Assembly (NCBI GenBank): GCA_001769655.1
Contig: MEPC01000033.1
Location: 72,522-122,774 of the forward strand
Length of the DNA stretch: 50,253 bases
Reading direction: 5' to 3'
From: Bacteroidetes bacterium RIFCSPLOWO2_12_FULL_37_12
Lineage (GTDB): Bacteria > Bacteroidota > Bacteroidia > 2-12-FULL-37-12
Shown here piece after piece: positions 1 to 8,762 of this stretch (positions within the stretch are counted from its first letter, which is position 1; each line of letters begins with the position of its first letter). Under the pieces are notes generated by a model that made no database searches, had not been told where the DNA came from, and was given only the letters and a program-made list of their open reading frames with translations. The translations under genes and the position numbers were made by a program.

Positions 1-1230
1 TATAATTAACTGTTCCGATTCAGGATTTTTGTAAATAAAAAAATCTTTTTTCAGAATATTGGATTTTTCCTGCGTGGAAACACCTAACGAAGAATCTGTA
101 AAGTAAGCAATGTTGCGGACGGTATCGCCTTCGTTGTTTATCAAATCAAAAGAACCACCGATAATCAAGGTATCGTTTCTGACGTGAAAAGCTCTGACAA
201 CATCATATTTAGGGTAAAGAAATTTTAAGGGTTGAGGCATAATGTGTGAAAATTTTTTTCCGTCATATTTCATCAGATAGCGAATTGTATCACCGGGTGA
301 TTTTATATATTCAAATGTTCCTCCAAAATAAATATTATTTTTATAAGCTATAATTGTATTCACAGAACCATAGGAAGCGCTATCTACCATAAGAACATTA
401 AAATTTTCACCATCCCATTTTGAAATATTTACATTATAGCCATAAGTAGAACCAATAAACAACGTATCATTAAAGTTATAGGAACTAACATTATTATAAA
501 GATATTGGGAATTATTGCCGATGTAAAAGAAATTTGTTGGAGATAATGTAGCGCCATCCCATTTTGCAATCCCATTCGTTTCTGTATGTTCTAAGGAATC
601 AATATCCAAAATTTCACCGGTTCTGCCAGCAATTAATAAACCATTTTTAAAAATAGAAAAAGTAGTAACAACAGCATCGACAGATCCACTATATAGACCT
701 TTTCCTTCAAAATCTAAAAAAGAACCACCATTCCAGCGAAATAATGAATAAACATAATTCCATGGTTCATCTGAAACTTTTCTTGCCACTACAAATTGCC
801 CTCCTGCAATAAGTTCATCATTATATACTACAAGTTTCACGATCCTCCAAGATTGTGGCTCAGGCGCTGAACCAGAAATTTTAACATGTCTTTCCCAATT
901 TTGCCCATCCCAGGATGCAAGATAATCAAACCACCCACCCAGGTAAAGCTTGTCTTGAAAAACAGCCATGCACATGACTGTTGAATCAGGGCAACCAGGA
1001 ATATCCACCCAATCTAACCCATTCCATTTCCATAGGAATCCATATCCACTACTACCAGCTGTACCAAATTTATACCCGCCAGCGCAAAACAGTTCATTAT
1101 TATATTCGCAAAATATTCTTTCTCCTCCGTACTTTGCGAAAGCCCCCATTTGCTTTAATGTTTGAGCATGAACGACGCTTATACAGACAAAAAGCCAAAT
1201 GATTCCGGTAATTTTAATATACTTTAACAT
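1..1230 (-). CDS. Secreted WDG/GGxF-repeat protein, copy B (3' end beyond window)
   Basis: An open frame of 410 codons starts at the ATG at 1230 and runs off the left edge with no stop, so the C-terminus is missing. The product opens with a signal peptide ending in a VHAQ-like cleavage site. It then repeats kelch-like units of the form LYxGGxF followed by WDGxxW, which suggests a beta-propeller exposed outside the cell. It is a paralogue of the neighbour at 1469-2896 along its whole visible length, including the start of the C-terminal sorting tail (the KNPESEQLII segment is shared). The start overlaps the end of the GH16-like remnant by 17 bp, exactly as in the other copy, which suggests old translational coupling. 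Function beyond secretion and surface exposure is not known. Confidence 0.85.
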   Translation of the reverse strand, partial: MLKYIKITGIIWLFVCISVVHAQTLKQMGAFAKYGGERIFCEYNNELFCAGGYKFGTAGSSGYGFLWKWNGLDWVDIPGCPDSTVMCMAVFQDKLYLGGWFDYLASWDGQNWERHVKISGSAPEPQSWRIVKLVVYNDELIAGGQFVVARKVSDEPWNYVYSLFRWNGGSFLDFEGKGLYSGSVDAVVTTFSIFKNGLLIAGRTGEILDIDSLEHTETNGIAKWDGATLSPTNFFYIGNNSQYLYNNVSSYNFNDTLFIGSTYGYNVNISKWDGENFNVLMVDSASYGSVNTIIAYKNNIYFGGTFEYIKSPGDTIRYLMKYDGKKFSHIMPQPLKFLYPKYDVVRAFHVRNDTLIIGGSFDLINNEGDTVRNIAYFTDSSLGVSTQEKSNILKKDFFIYKNPESEQLII

Positions 1231-1459
1231 AGTCAATAAGCATAAATTTTTCAGATGTTGGTAATGGAATATTTTCAATGGAATAACCATAATAAACCGG
1301 CTTTCCGTCTTTATAATGTGATATATTGTGTCCATTCCAACCCCTCCAGGTCATGGATGCCGTTATATTCATTTCGCGGCTGGGTATAAGCGCATCTTCC
1401 TGGGTGAAATGTGCAATTTTGGTATCGTCCAAAAAAATAATTACCTCATTAGGGTACAA
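1214..1459 (-). pseudogene. 3' remnant of a GH16-like gene (copy B)
   Basis: This frame encodes about 80 residues matching the end of the GH16-like gene at 2880-4997: shared blocks include EVII(F/Y)LDD, KIAHFT, WNGHN and EKFMLIDYVKV. It has no proper start. The first in-frame start-like codon is TTG, and homology begins abruptly about 10 bases after the TAG stop of the 1469-2896 gene, in the same frame as that gene. I read it as the left part of a tandem duplication whose breakpoint fell inside the GH16 gene. Its TAA end still overlaps the next ATG by 17 bp. It is unlikely to work as an enzyme because the catalytic region is absent. Confidence 0.75.
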
Positions 1460-1468
1460 TCTTGTAAT

Positions 1469-2896
1469 CTACCTCACATTCACAAACTTCTGCGTAGCAA
1501 GAACCGTTTTATCACGGAAAGATGTAATTTTTATAAACATAACCCCTTCCGGAATATCTCTAGAATTCACTTGAGCAGGTAAATAAATATTCTCCTTTTC
1601 ATATAAACTTCTGCCAAGCGCATCCATTATCTTAATAGTGACCGGTTCGTTTATCGGATTATTTTGCGAATGTATAATTAACTGTTCCGATTCAGGATTT
1701 TTGTAAATAAAAAAATCTTTTTTCAGCATATTGGATTTTTCCTGCGAGGAAACGCCAACTGGAGAATCTGTAAAGTAAGCAATGTTGCGGACCGTATCGC
1801 CTTCGTTGTTTATTAAAGTGAAAGAACCTCCAATAAGCAGGGTATCGTTTCTAACGTGAAAAGCTCTGATAACATCATATCCGGAGTTAAGAAATTTTAA
1901 GGGCTGAGGCATAATCCTGGAAAAATTATTTCCGTCATATTTCATTAAACATCGAATGGTATCACCGGGGGATTTTATAAATTCAAAATCACCGCCAAAA
2001 TAAATAATATTTTTGTAAGCAATTATTGCATATACCGAACGGTAAGGGAAACTATCAGCCAAAAGAACATTAAAATTTACACCATCCCACTGTGAAATAG
2101 AAAAGTTATAACTATCATTATTCATAACATACAACATGGAGTCATTAAAATTATAAGAAGCATGAAGTTTGTTACCATGTTTAGAGCCCAGCGAAAAAAA
2201 ACTCATTGGAGATAAAACTGAGCCATCCCATTTTGCAAAACTTTTAGTGTCTATATATTTTGTGGAATCTAAATCCCTCAGAGAGTTAAACCCGCCAGCA
2301 ATTAACAAATCATTACTAAAAATTGAAAAAGTATAAACAACCGGATCATAATCTGCATCAGTTGATAAACTGTATCTACCAAAAGTTTGCAAAAAAATAC
2401 CATCCCAGCGAAACAAGGAATTGGTTTCATAATTCCAAGTATCATCAGAGGTTTTTCTAACTGCTTGAAACTGCCCACCTGCAATAAGCTCATTATTATA
2501 AACAACAAGTTTCTCGATTCTCCAATAATCTGGCGCAGGGAATGAGCCATAAATTTTAACATGTTTTTCCCAGTTTTGCCCATCCCAGGACGCAAGATAA
2601 TCAAACCATCCACCCAGATAAAGTTTATTTTGAAAAATAACCATGCTCATTACTGCCGAATCAGGACAATCTGAAATTTCCACCCAGTTCAACCCATCCC
2701 ATTTCCTAAGAAAACCATATCCAGGATAAGTAGCTTCTGCACCTCCGGCACAATACCATTCATTTTTATATTCACAAAACGATTTTACTCCACCAGACTT
2801 TGAAACAATCCCCAATTGCTTTAATGTTTGAGCATGAACGGCACTGATACAAGCAAATATCAAAATAAAACCGGTATTTTTATTCAACTTTAACAT
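1469..2896 (-). CDS. Secreted WDG/GGxF-repeat protein with T9SS sorting tail, copy A
   Basis: A 475-residue protein. I chose the ATG at 2896 rather than an upstream in-frame ATG because it gives a clean signal peptide (MLKLNKNTGFILIFACISAVHAQ region) and matches the start of copy B. The body holds repeated LYxGGxF and WDGxNW units, as in kelch or delta-60-like propellers. The last 80 or so residues have the form of a type A T9SS tail: KNPESEQL, a PVTIKIMDALGR-like strand, and a closing short strand ending VNVR. The predicted fate is export through Sec and then T9SS to the cell surface or medium. It lies directly after the GH16-like gene with a 17-bp overlap, so the two were probably co-translated. 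Ligand unknown. Confidence 0.85.
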   Translation of the reverse strand: MLKLNKNTGFILIFACISAVHAQTLKQLGIVSKSGGVKSFCEYKNEWYCAGGAEATYPGYGFLRKWDGLNWVEISDCPDSAVMSMVIFQNKLYLGGWFDYLASWDGQNWEKHVKIYGSFPAPDYWRIEKLVVYNNELIAGGQFQAVRKTSDDTWNYETNSLFRWDGIFLQTFGRYSLSTDADYDPVVYTFSIFSNDLLIAGGFNSLRDLDSTKYIDTKSFAKWDGSVLSPMSFFSLGSKHGNKLHASYNFNDSMLYVMNNDSYNFSISQWDGVNFNVLLADSFPYRSVYAIIAYKNIIYFGGDFEFIKSPGDTIRCLMKYDGNNFSRIMPQPLKFLNSGYDVIRAFHVRNDTLLIGGSFTLINNEGDTVRNIAYFTDSPVGVSSQEKSNMLKKDFFIYKNPESEQLIIHSQNNPINEPVTIKIMDALGRSLYEKENIYLPAQVNSRDIPEGVMFIKITSFRDKTVLATQKFVNVR

Positions 2897-4997
2897 AGTC
2901 AATAAGCATAAATTTTTCGGTGGTTGGTAAGGGAATATTTTTAAGGGAGTAACCGATAAAAACAGTATCACCCTTGTCAATGTAATAGTTATGACCATTC
3001 CATTCTCTCCAGTACAACGATGCATTAATTTGCATTTCCCGGTCCGGAATCCGTGCATCTTCTCCCGTGAAATGAGCAATTTTTAAATCATCTAAGTATA
3101 TAATTACCTCCGAAGGAGTCCATTTAATAATAAAAGTGTGAAAACCGTTTAAGAGTTTATCTCTGTGAATATAGGTCTTATTTAAAACGCCTGAATAGCT
3201 AAAATCACCTACAGAGGAAAATTTTCAGAAAATTTTAAAACCATATTTATTGGTCCATGAATTTTGATGGTAAGGTCCTCAAGCAAAATCAACTATGCCG
3301 GTAGCAATCATGACCCTGTCATCAGCGGTGGCATCCGAAAATATTTCAATATCTATTTCCTGTGGTTGTAATTGTGGCTCTTGTGTGTAATATCCATTAT
3401 TTTCACAATGCCGGGTTAATTTATATACATCCTCATTGCCATATTTAACAGAAACAAGTGGATCTGGATATTCATACAACCAAAAAGCAGGAAAAATTCC
3501 AGTAGGGAAATTATTGGAATTAAGAATTTCCGGTACGTAAATTCTTGCTGTTATGGTTCCGTATTTTATTGGTCTTTTACAGTAAGGGGCAGAAAAATTT
3601 CTATGGATTTCGCCTTCTTCTATTTGTCCGTTACATCCAACTTTTAAATTGTTTGGAGAACCTCCATAAGAAAAATTAGAAGTAATAAATTTGGAATCAT
3701 TATGAAAATATAAAGGATAACGGTTATTGTCGGGGATCGTATCATAAGAAGTATAATCATTTTTGGTGTATGTGTCATTCTGAATGCTAATGGCATAAAC
3801 TATATTGCCGTTTTCATCCAATATTTGTTTTTTAGAACTGAATATACCACCTCCATTATCAGACCCGGGCCACCAGGTTTGCCAATAAATATTGCTGAAA
3901 GGAAATGGAGGACCCAAAATACTCTCAGTTGTAATATCCACATCAAACTCATCATTTAGCACAGTAACATGTAAAGCGTGCCTTACAATGTTTACAGAAC
4001 CTTGTTTTATAAAAAGCTCGTTATAGTCATGAGGACTATCATAGAAAGCATCGTTTCCGCACCAGGGGTAATAAGGAGGAGCGTATATTGTGAGCGGGTG
4101 GTATCTTTTCAAATCAAAAGCTAATTCCTGCTCCGAATTGGCAACTAAAAGCATAACATCATAATACCCCGATTGAGGCAATTCCAGATTATACCTTGGG
4201 TCTTCGTCAGATGTATTTGGGTCAAATAAATTCTTTGGGTCATGAATTAATTTCCAATCAATGGAAACGGTAATGTACCGATTATAAATACGCTCATCAA
4301 TAGTAATAGGAACAATTGCGGATGCGCCGTAATAGTTATTGGTAGTGAATTCATTTATCTTATTAGTGTAAATTGCATTCCCTTCCGCTAGAGATGACAT
4401 TCCTCCATATTCTTCGGGAGAACGAAAATAATAAAGGCGGGCATACACCTTAGCATAGGTAATGGCGCTTGGAATCCTGATTTCAAATGAAGCCCGGAAG
4501 TTCCGTGTTTTACCTGGAGGAATATCCCGTACATCAAAGTCAGGGATACCATGTACGTTATAGAAAACAGAGCTGGTAAAGGAATTATAATCATCATATA
4601 ACTGCCCCTGGTTTATTTCTCTATAATAAGTTTTAAGATCTATGAGTTGGGTACGTGAAGGCACATAGTTTTCGCCGGCAAAGGGTTGAAAATTTCTGAC
4701 AATTACATGAATCTGAGATTCAGGAAGAGGTCCGGTTTCGCCTCCTTTATTGGGAGTTTCAAATTTATTAATCTGAATTGGTTGGAAAGGATTGGGTTCA
4801 CTCCCTGTAAAATCATTAAAAACATTTGGGTCTGTTTCTAAGGAAGCGTCGCCTTTTCGCAAGTTATTTTGATATTTTGTTGGCGTATCAATTACATCTT
4901 CGGACTTTTTACAGGAAGAAAACATGATGGAATTAAGGGAGAGGACTAGGACATAGAGATAGAAATGATGTTTAAAGATGGATGATGGATGTTTCAT
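2880..4997 (-). pseudogene. GH16-like lipoprotein gene with two in-frame TGA codons
   Basis: Read through, the frame is 705 codons from ATG 4997 to TAA at 2880-2882 with no frameshift. It is interrupted by TGA at 3279-3281 and 3225-3227. The start gives a lipoprotein signal ending SSC. Residues about 460-552 show a concanavalin-like GH16 fold signature: YGTITARIYVP, FPAFWLYE and the catalytic EIDIE motif (two Glu, one Asp). After the stops the frame continues with FHTFIIKWTP and LDD, typical of the GH16 second half. Both TGAs sit where Trp is plausible; the first is followed by Gly-Pro, resembling a WG motif. Other genes here stop at TGA, so the code is standard. Likely recent nonsense mutations (TGG to TGA); readthrough is the less likely option. 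Family role: endo-acting cleavage of beta-glucan-type polysaccharides. Confidence 0.7.
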
Positions 4998-5029
4998 AAC
5001 GGTAATTGATAAAATCAAGCGAGGAAGCA

Positions 5030-5060
5030 CAAACGTACGATAAATAATTTAAAAAAGCAA
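5030..5060 (-). promoter_or_regulatory. Bacteroidota-type promoter for the GH16-like gene
   Basis: On the minus strand TTG (5060-5058) is followed by 20 bases and then TACGTTTG (5037-5030), matching the Bacteroidota primary-sigma pattern TTG-N19/20-TAnnTTTG. The start codon at 4997 is about 33 bases downstream. Confidence 0.65.
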
Positions 5061-5098
5061 GTTTTTTGAAAATTAATTGACGCCTGTTTGTAAAAATA

Positions 5099-5226
5099 CC
5101 TCTATACCCCTATACCTCTATACCCCTATACCTCTATACCCCTATACCTCTATACCCCTATACCTCTATACCCCTATACCTCTATACCCCTATACCTCTA
5201 TACCCCTATACCCCTATACCTCTATA
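5099..5226. repeat. Octamer tandem repeat (CCTCTATA/CCCCTATA), 16 units
   Basis: There are sixteen 8-bp units without a gap, mostly alternating CCTCTATA and CCCCTATA. It fills part of the 442-base divergent gap between the GH16-like gene and the TPR gene. The rest of that gap (5227-5384) is G-rich low-complexity sequence with no gene I can support. The open frame that crosses the repeat (5077-5376, plus) is only a translation of the repeat and is not listed as a gene. Confidence 0.95.
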
Positions 5227-5384
5227 CCCTTCACCCCATTGTACACTATATTATTAATTCACAAAATATTGTGGATTTATTGCATGAGAATGTCGTTGTC
5301 AATGGTGGAATTTTGTAGGGTTAAAGTGTGGGGTGGGAAAGGTACAGGGTGGACGAAAGGAAGAAGGATAAAGTAAAAAGGAAA

Positions 5385-5435
5385 AACCTTCAAGGTTTTG
5401 AATGGAATTGAGGCGTCAGCTAACCTTGAAAGTTT
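5385..5435. repeat. 51-bp inverted-repeat element, copy 1 of 3
   Basis: The element starts AACCTTCAAGGTT and ends AACCTTGAAAGTTT, so the ends are inverted copies of each other. The middle contains GAGGCGTCAGCT. The same 51-bp sequence recurs at 16399 and 26598 with a few changes. It lies 38 bases upstream of the TPR gene start. Confidence 0.9.
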
Positions 5436-5472
5436 GGATAAAGAAAAAAGAAAATAGAAGAAAAAAAAGGGC

Positions 5473-8400
5473 ATGTATAAAAAATTTTCAATATTATTTT
5501 TTAGTGTGCATTTAGCAACAAGTGTGACGTATGCCCAAAAACCGTTGGATATAAACAGCGAACCTGAAAAATTTTCTACCTGTTTTGAGTTATATGACAA
5601 AGGAAAATATGGGAGTGCACAAAACAGGTTCGGAGATGTTTTTAAAGATAATGCCCCGTACTTTGAACAGATGACTGCAGAATATTTTTATGCATCAAGC
5701 GGCATCAAGTTATTTAACGAGGATGCCATTCTGTTAGCAGATGATTTCAGAGAGAAATACCCGAATCATCCTTCCGGACAGGAATTATTGTTTTCTGCCG
5801 GAGACCTTTATTACAGTCAAAAGGATTATGAATCGGCGTTGAAATATTTTTCTAATGTAAATTTCTATTCTCTTCCTAAAAAACAGAGAGTGGAAGCGCA
5901 ATTCAAATACGGTTATTCTCTTTTTAATTTAAAGAAAATGGATGAGGCGGAAAAACAATTCAATGATGTGAAAAAAGGGAGACATGAATATTCGGCTCCC
6001 GCTTCGTATTATGCCGGTTATTTAAAATACCGGAATAAAAATTATACCGATGCCATTGAAGACCTGAATGATGCGGCTAACCATGCCTCCTACACCTCTG
6101 TTGTCCCTGCCTTAATAGCAAGTTGCCATTATCAGAACAAAAGTTACGAGCTCCTTGAAACGTATGCCACTTCGGCGCTTGAAAGAGAATCAAAAGTGAA
6201 AGATGCTAACAAAATCCGGCTCCTGCTTGCTGAAAGTTATTACATGCAAAAGAAATTTAACAATGCAGTGCCACTTTACCAGCAATTTATAGAAGAATCA
6301 AAATCGCGGGATGCGGATCTTTATTATAAACTCGGCTATTGCCTTCTTACCGAAAAAAAATATCAACAGGCGGCGGATGCGTTTAAACAAATAAACACAT
6401 CGGATGATTCGCTGAAACAATATACTGCCTATCATCTGGGCTTGTGTTACATAGAACTCGACAATAAACCCTTTGCTATAACGGCATTTACGGAAGCAAA
6501 AAAAGGAACCCTTAACCGAGAACTGGCAGAGACGGCAAATTTTTTACTCGCTAAATTATGCATTGAGAACCGGCAGTATAATCTGGCAATAACCGAATTA
6601 CAAAATTTCACACGTACGTATCCTGAAAGTAAAAATCTGAGTGAAGCAAATGCCTTGTTGAGTGAAATTTTTCTAGACACCCGTGATTATGAGCGTGCCA
6701 TTTATGTCATTGAAAACATGAAAGACAGAAATCTCCGCGTAAATTCTGCCTATCAGCAGGTTGCCTATTTCAGGGGAGTGGAATTATATAACGAGGGTCA
6801 TTATACAAATGCGATTGATGCCTTTAAAAAATCGTTAACCTACCGATTAAACAAAGAGTTGGTGTTTCAAACCCTTTTTTATCTGGCAGATAGTTATAAT
6901 CTTTCCAAAAATTATTCTTCCGCTACAGAAACCTATTCTTCGGTGCTTCAAAACAAGGAATTTGCGAATCATGTATTGTATAAACGGAGTTATTATGGAA
7001 TGGCTTACCTTTATTACAATCAGAAAAAATATCAGGAAGCAAGCGGATGGTTTGAAAAATTTCTGCTTGCTTCTTCTGACTATAAAGAGGAAAATTTTGT
7101 ACCATTTTTTAAAGATGCCGAAATCCGGTTAGCCGATTGTTACTACGTAAAAAAGGACTACGGACGTGCCTTGCTGTTGTATGAAAATCATGCGAAAGAG
7201 ACAGATCCTTATTTTGATTATGCATTATTTCAGAAAGGAATCATTTATAGTATAAACGACAAACCGGAAGAAGCCGCTATTTGTTTTGATAAAATAAAAA
7301 ATACATTTCCCAAATCACGATATGTGGATGATGCGCAATTTTATTCAGCGCAAACGCTGTATGAAAAAGGTTTTTATGAAAGAGCCATCACAGCGTATTC
7401 TCAATTGATTGAAACCAAGCCCTTAAGTTCTTATTACCCTTTCTCACTGATAAATCGCGGAAATTGTTATAATAATCTGGAGAATTATTCCTTGGCAATA
7501 AAAGATTATCACAGGGTATTGGATGATTTTATAAATCATCTTGCCGCCGAAGATGCCATTTTAAACCTTCAGCAAATTCATAATAAAGAATACAAGAGCG
7601 CAGAATTTCCAGCTTACTATTCAACGTTTGAAAAAGCGAATCCAAAAAGTACCGCGCTGGAGGATATTGCCTTTCGGGCATCAAAAAATCTGTACGATGG
7701 AGAAAAATATCCGGAGGCAATTCACACATTTGACCAGTATATAGCAAAATATCCGGAGGGAAGATTTAAAACAGATGCTTTGTTTTTCAAAGGAGAAAGT
7801 TATTACCGGCTGAAAGATGCAGATAAAGCGTTACCACTTTATCAGCAAGTGATTACCAGTGGCACTCAATGGTACACATTAAAATCCTCTAAACGTGCGG
7901 CGTTCCTGCTTTTTGATAAAAAGGATTATGCCGGTGCTATTCCTTATTATAAACGGACGGAGTCGTTGGCGGAAACCCGTTACGATTTATTAAATGCCAA
8001 AGGTGGACTTATGCGTTCCTATTTTCTACTTGGTCAAAATGACAGCGCCATGAACTATTCAAAAGATATTGAAAATTATCCGCTTGCCACTAAGGATGCC
8101 ATTCATGAGGCAAAACTGATGCAGGCAAAAATTCAATATGGACAAAACCAATTTGAAAAAACCATTGACCAGTTAAAAAATTTAATTTCAGGGGACTTTG
8201 GGGAAGGGGGAGCGGAAGCCGCCTATTTATCAGCGGAGGTATTATATAAGCAGGGAAAACATAAAGAATCCATTGATGCATTATTTAAAATGAACGAAAC
8301 ATTTCCTTCGTACGATGATTGGATAGGGAAAGCATTTTTATTGATTGCAGATAATTATATAGCCACCAAAGAATTTTTTCAGGCAAAAGCGACCCTGCAA

Positions 8401-8532
8401 TCCATTTTAGATAATGCGGAAGACGTAAAATTAAAAAAACAGGCAGACGAAAAATTGAAGGAGGTTATGGAAATGGAGAAAAGAATGGATGGGAAGGAAG
8501 AAACAGTGGATAGTTTGGGAAATTTTCATTAG
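5473..8532 (+). CDS. Large TPR-repeat periplasmic/outer-membrane-associated protein
   Basis: A 1019-residue protein with a signal peptide (about residues 1-21, ending TYAQ). Behind it is a nearly unbroken series of TPR-like helical hairpins to the C-terminus, seen as repeated Y-x-x-A-x-x-x-F/Y, YPxS and A-x-Y-x-x-G-x-x-x-Y-x-x-x-K/G patterns typical of YbgF/BamD-type repeats. No membrane segment follows the signal, so a periplasmic scaffold is likely. It is first in a locus with an outer-membrane barrel, an SPOR protein and ExbB/ExbD/TonB-like proteins, suggesting a role in assembling or anchoring an envelope energy-transduction complex. The exact partner is inferred from context only. Confidence 0.85.
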   Translation: MYKKFSILFFSVHLATSVTYAQKPLDINSEPEKFSTCFELYDKGKYGSAQNRFGDVFKDNAPYFEQMTAEYFYASSGIKLFNEDAILLADDFREKYPNHPSGQELLFSAGDLYYSQKDYESALKYFSNVNFYSLPKKQRVEAQFKYGYSLFNLKKMDEAEKQFNDVKKGRHEYSAPASYYAGYLKYRNKNYTDAIEDLNDAANHASYTSVVPALIASCHYQNKSYELLETYATSALERESKVKDANKIRLLLAESYYMQKKFNNAVPLYQQFIEESKSRDADLYYKLGYCLLTEKKYQQAADAFKQINTSDDSLKQYTAYHLGLCYIELDNKPFAITAFTEAKKGTLNRELAETANFLLAKLCIENRQYNLAITELQNFTRTYPESKNLSEANALLSEIFLDTRDYERAIYVIENMKDRNLRVNSAYQQVAYFRGVELYNEGHYTNAIDAFKKSLTYRLNKELVFQTLFYLADSYNLSKNYSSATETYSSVLQNKEFANHVLYKRSYYGMAYLYYNQKKYQEASGWFEKFLLASSDYKEENFVPFFKDAEIRLADCYYVKKDYGRALLLYENHAKETDPYFDYALFQKGIIYSINDKPEEAAICFDKIKNTFPKSRYVDDAQFYSAQTLYEKGFYERAITAYSQLIETKPLSSYYPFSLINRGNCYNNLENYSLAIKDYHRVLDDFINHLAAEDAILNLQQIHNKEYKSAEFPAYYSTFEKANPKSTALEDIAFRASKNLYDGEKYPEAIHTFDQYIAKYPEGRFKTDALFFKGESYYRLKDADKALPLYQQVITSGTQWYTLKSSKRAAFLLFDKKDYAGAIPYYKRTESLAETRYDLLNAKGGLMRSYFLLGQNDSAMNYSKDIENYPLATKDAIHEAKLMQAKIQYGQNQFEKTIDQLKNLISGDFGEGGAEAAYLSAEVLYKQGKHKESIDALFKMNETFPSYDDWIGKAFLLIADNYIATKEFFQAKATLQSILDNAEDVKLKKQADEKLKEVMEMEKRMDGKEETVDSLGNFH

Positions 8533-8551
8533 TCATTAGTAATTAGTTATT

Positions 8552-8716
8552 ATACTGCAATCGGTATAAATTTTCGTGTAACTCTGTTCATTGTTCCATT
8601 GCTACATTGTTTCATTGTTGTGCTGAAATCATGGAGTCAATTAACAATGAAACAATGAAACAATAGAACAATATGTCAATATAGACATTTGCTGAAATTT
8701 GTTCCGTTTACAGTAT
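8552..8716. mobile_element. 165-bp MITE-like element with terminal inverted repeats
   Basis: The ends form 22-bp imperfect inverted repeats: 8552-8573 begins ATACTGCAATCGG, and the reverse complement of 8695-8716 begins ATACTGTAAACGG. 18 of 22 positions match. The element is flanked by a perfect 7-bp direct repeat AGTTATT at 8545-8551 and 8717-8723, as expected for a target duplication. Inside, CATTGTTTCATTGTT faces AACAATGAAACAATG, giving a second, inner palindrome. It encodes no protein. It fills most of the 230-base gap between the TPR and barrel genes; the rest is ATTAGTC-type short repeats (8524-8545, 8717-8760), so chance similarity of the flanks is possible. Confidence 0.6.
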
Positions 8717-8762
8717 AGTTATTAGTCATTAGTCATTAGTCATTGGTCATTAGTTATTAAAC

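Noticed and set aside
1214-1459. An independent 81-residue gene
   Set aside because: Starts at a TTG right after a duplication breakpoint and matches only the tail of the GH16-like gene, so it is a remnant.
2880-4997. A changed genetic code with TGA as tryptophan
   Set aside because: Genes at 23575, 41840 and 42877 end at TGA within ATGA overlaps with the next gene, and long genes use TGG for Trp, so TGA is a stop here.
5077-5376. Open frame of Tyr-Thr-Pro-Ile-Pro-Leu repeats on the plus strand
   Set aside because: It is only the translation of the octamer array; no start signal, family or coding bias.
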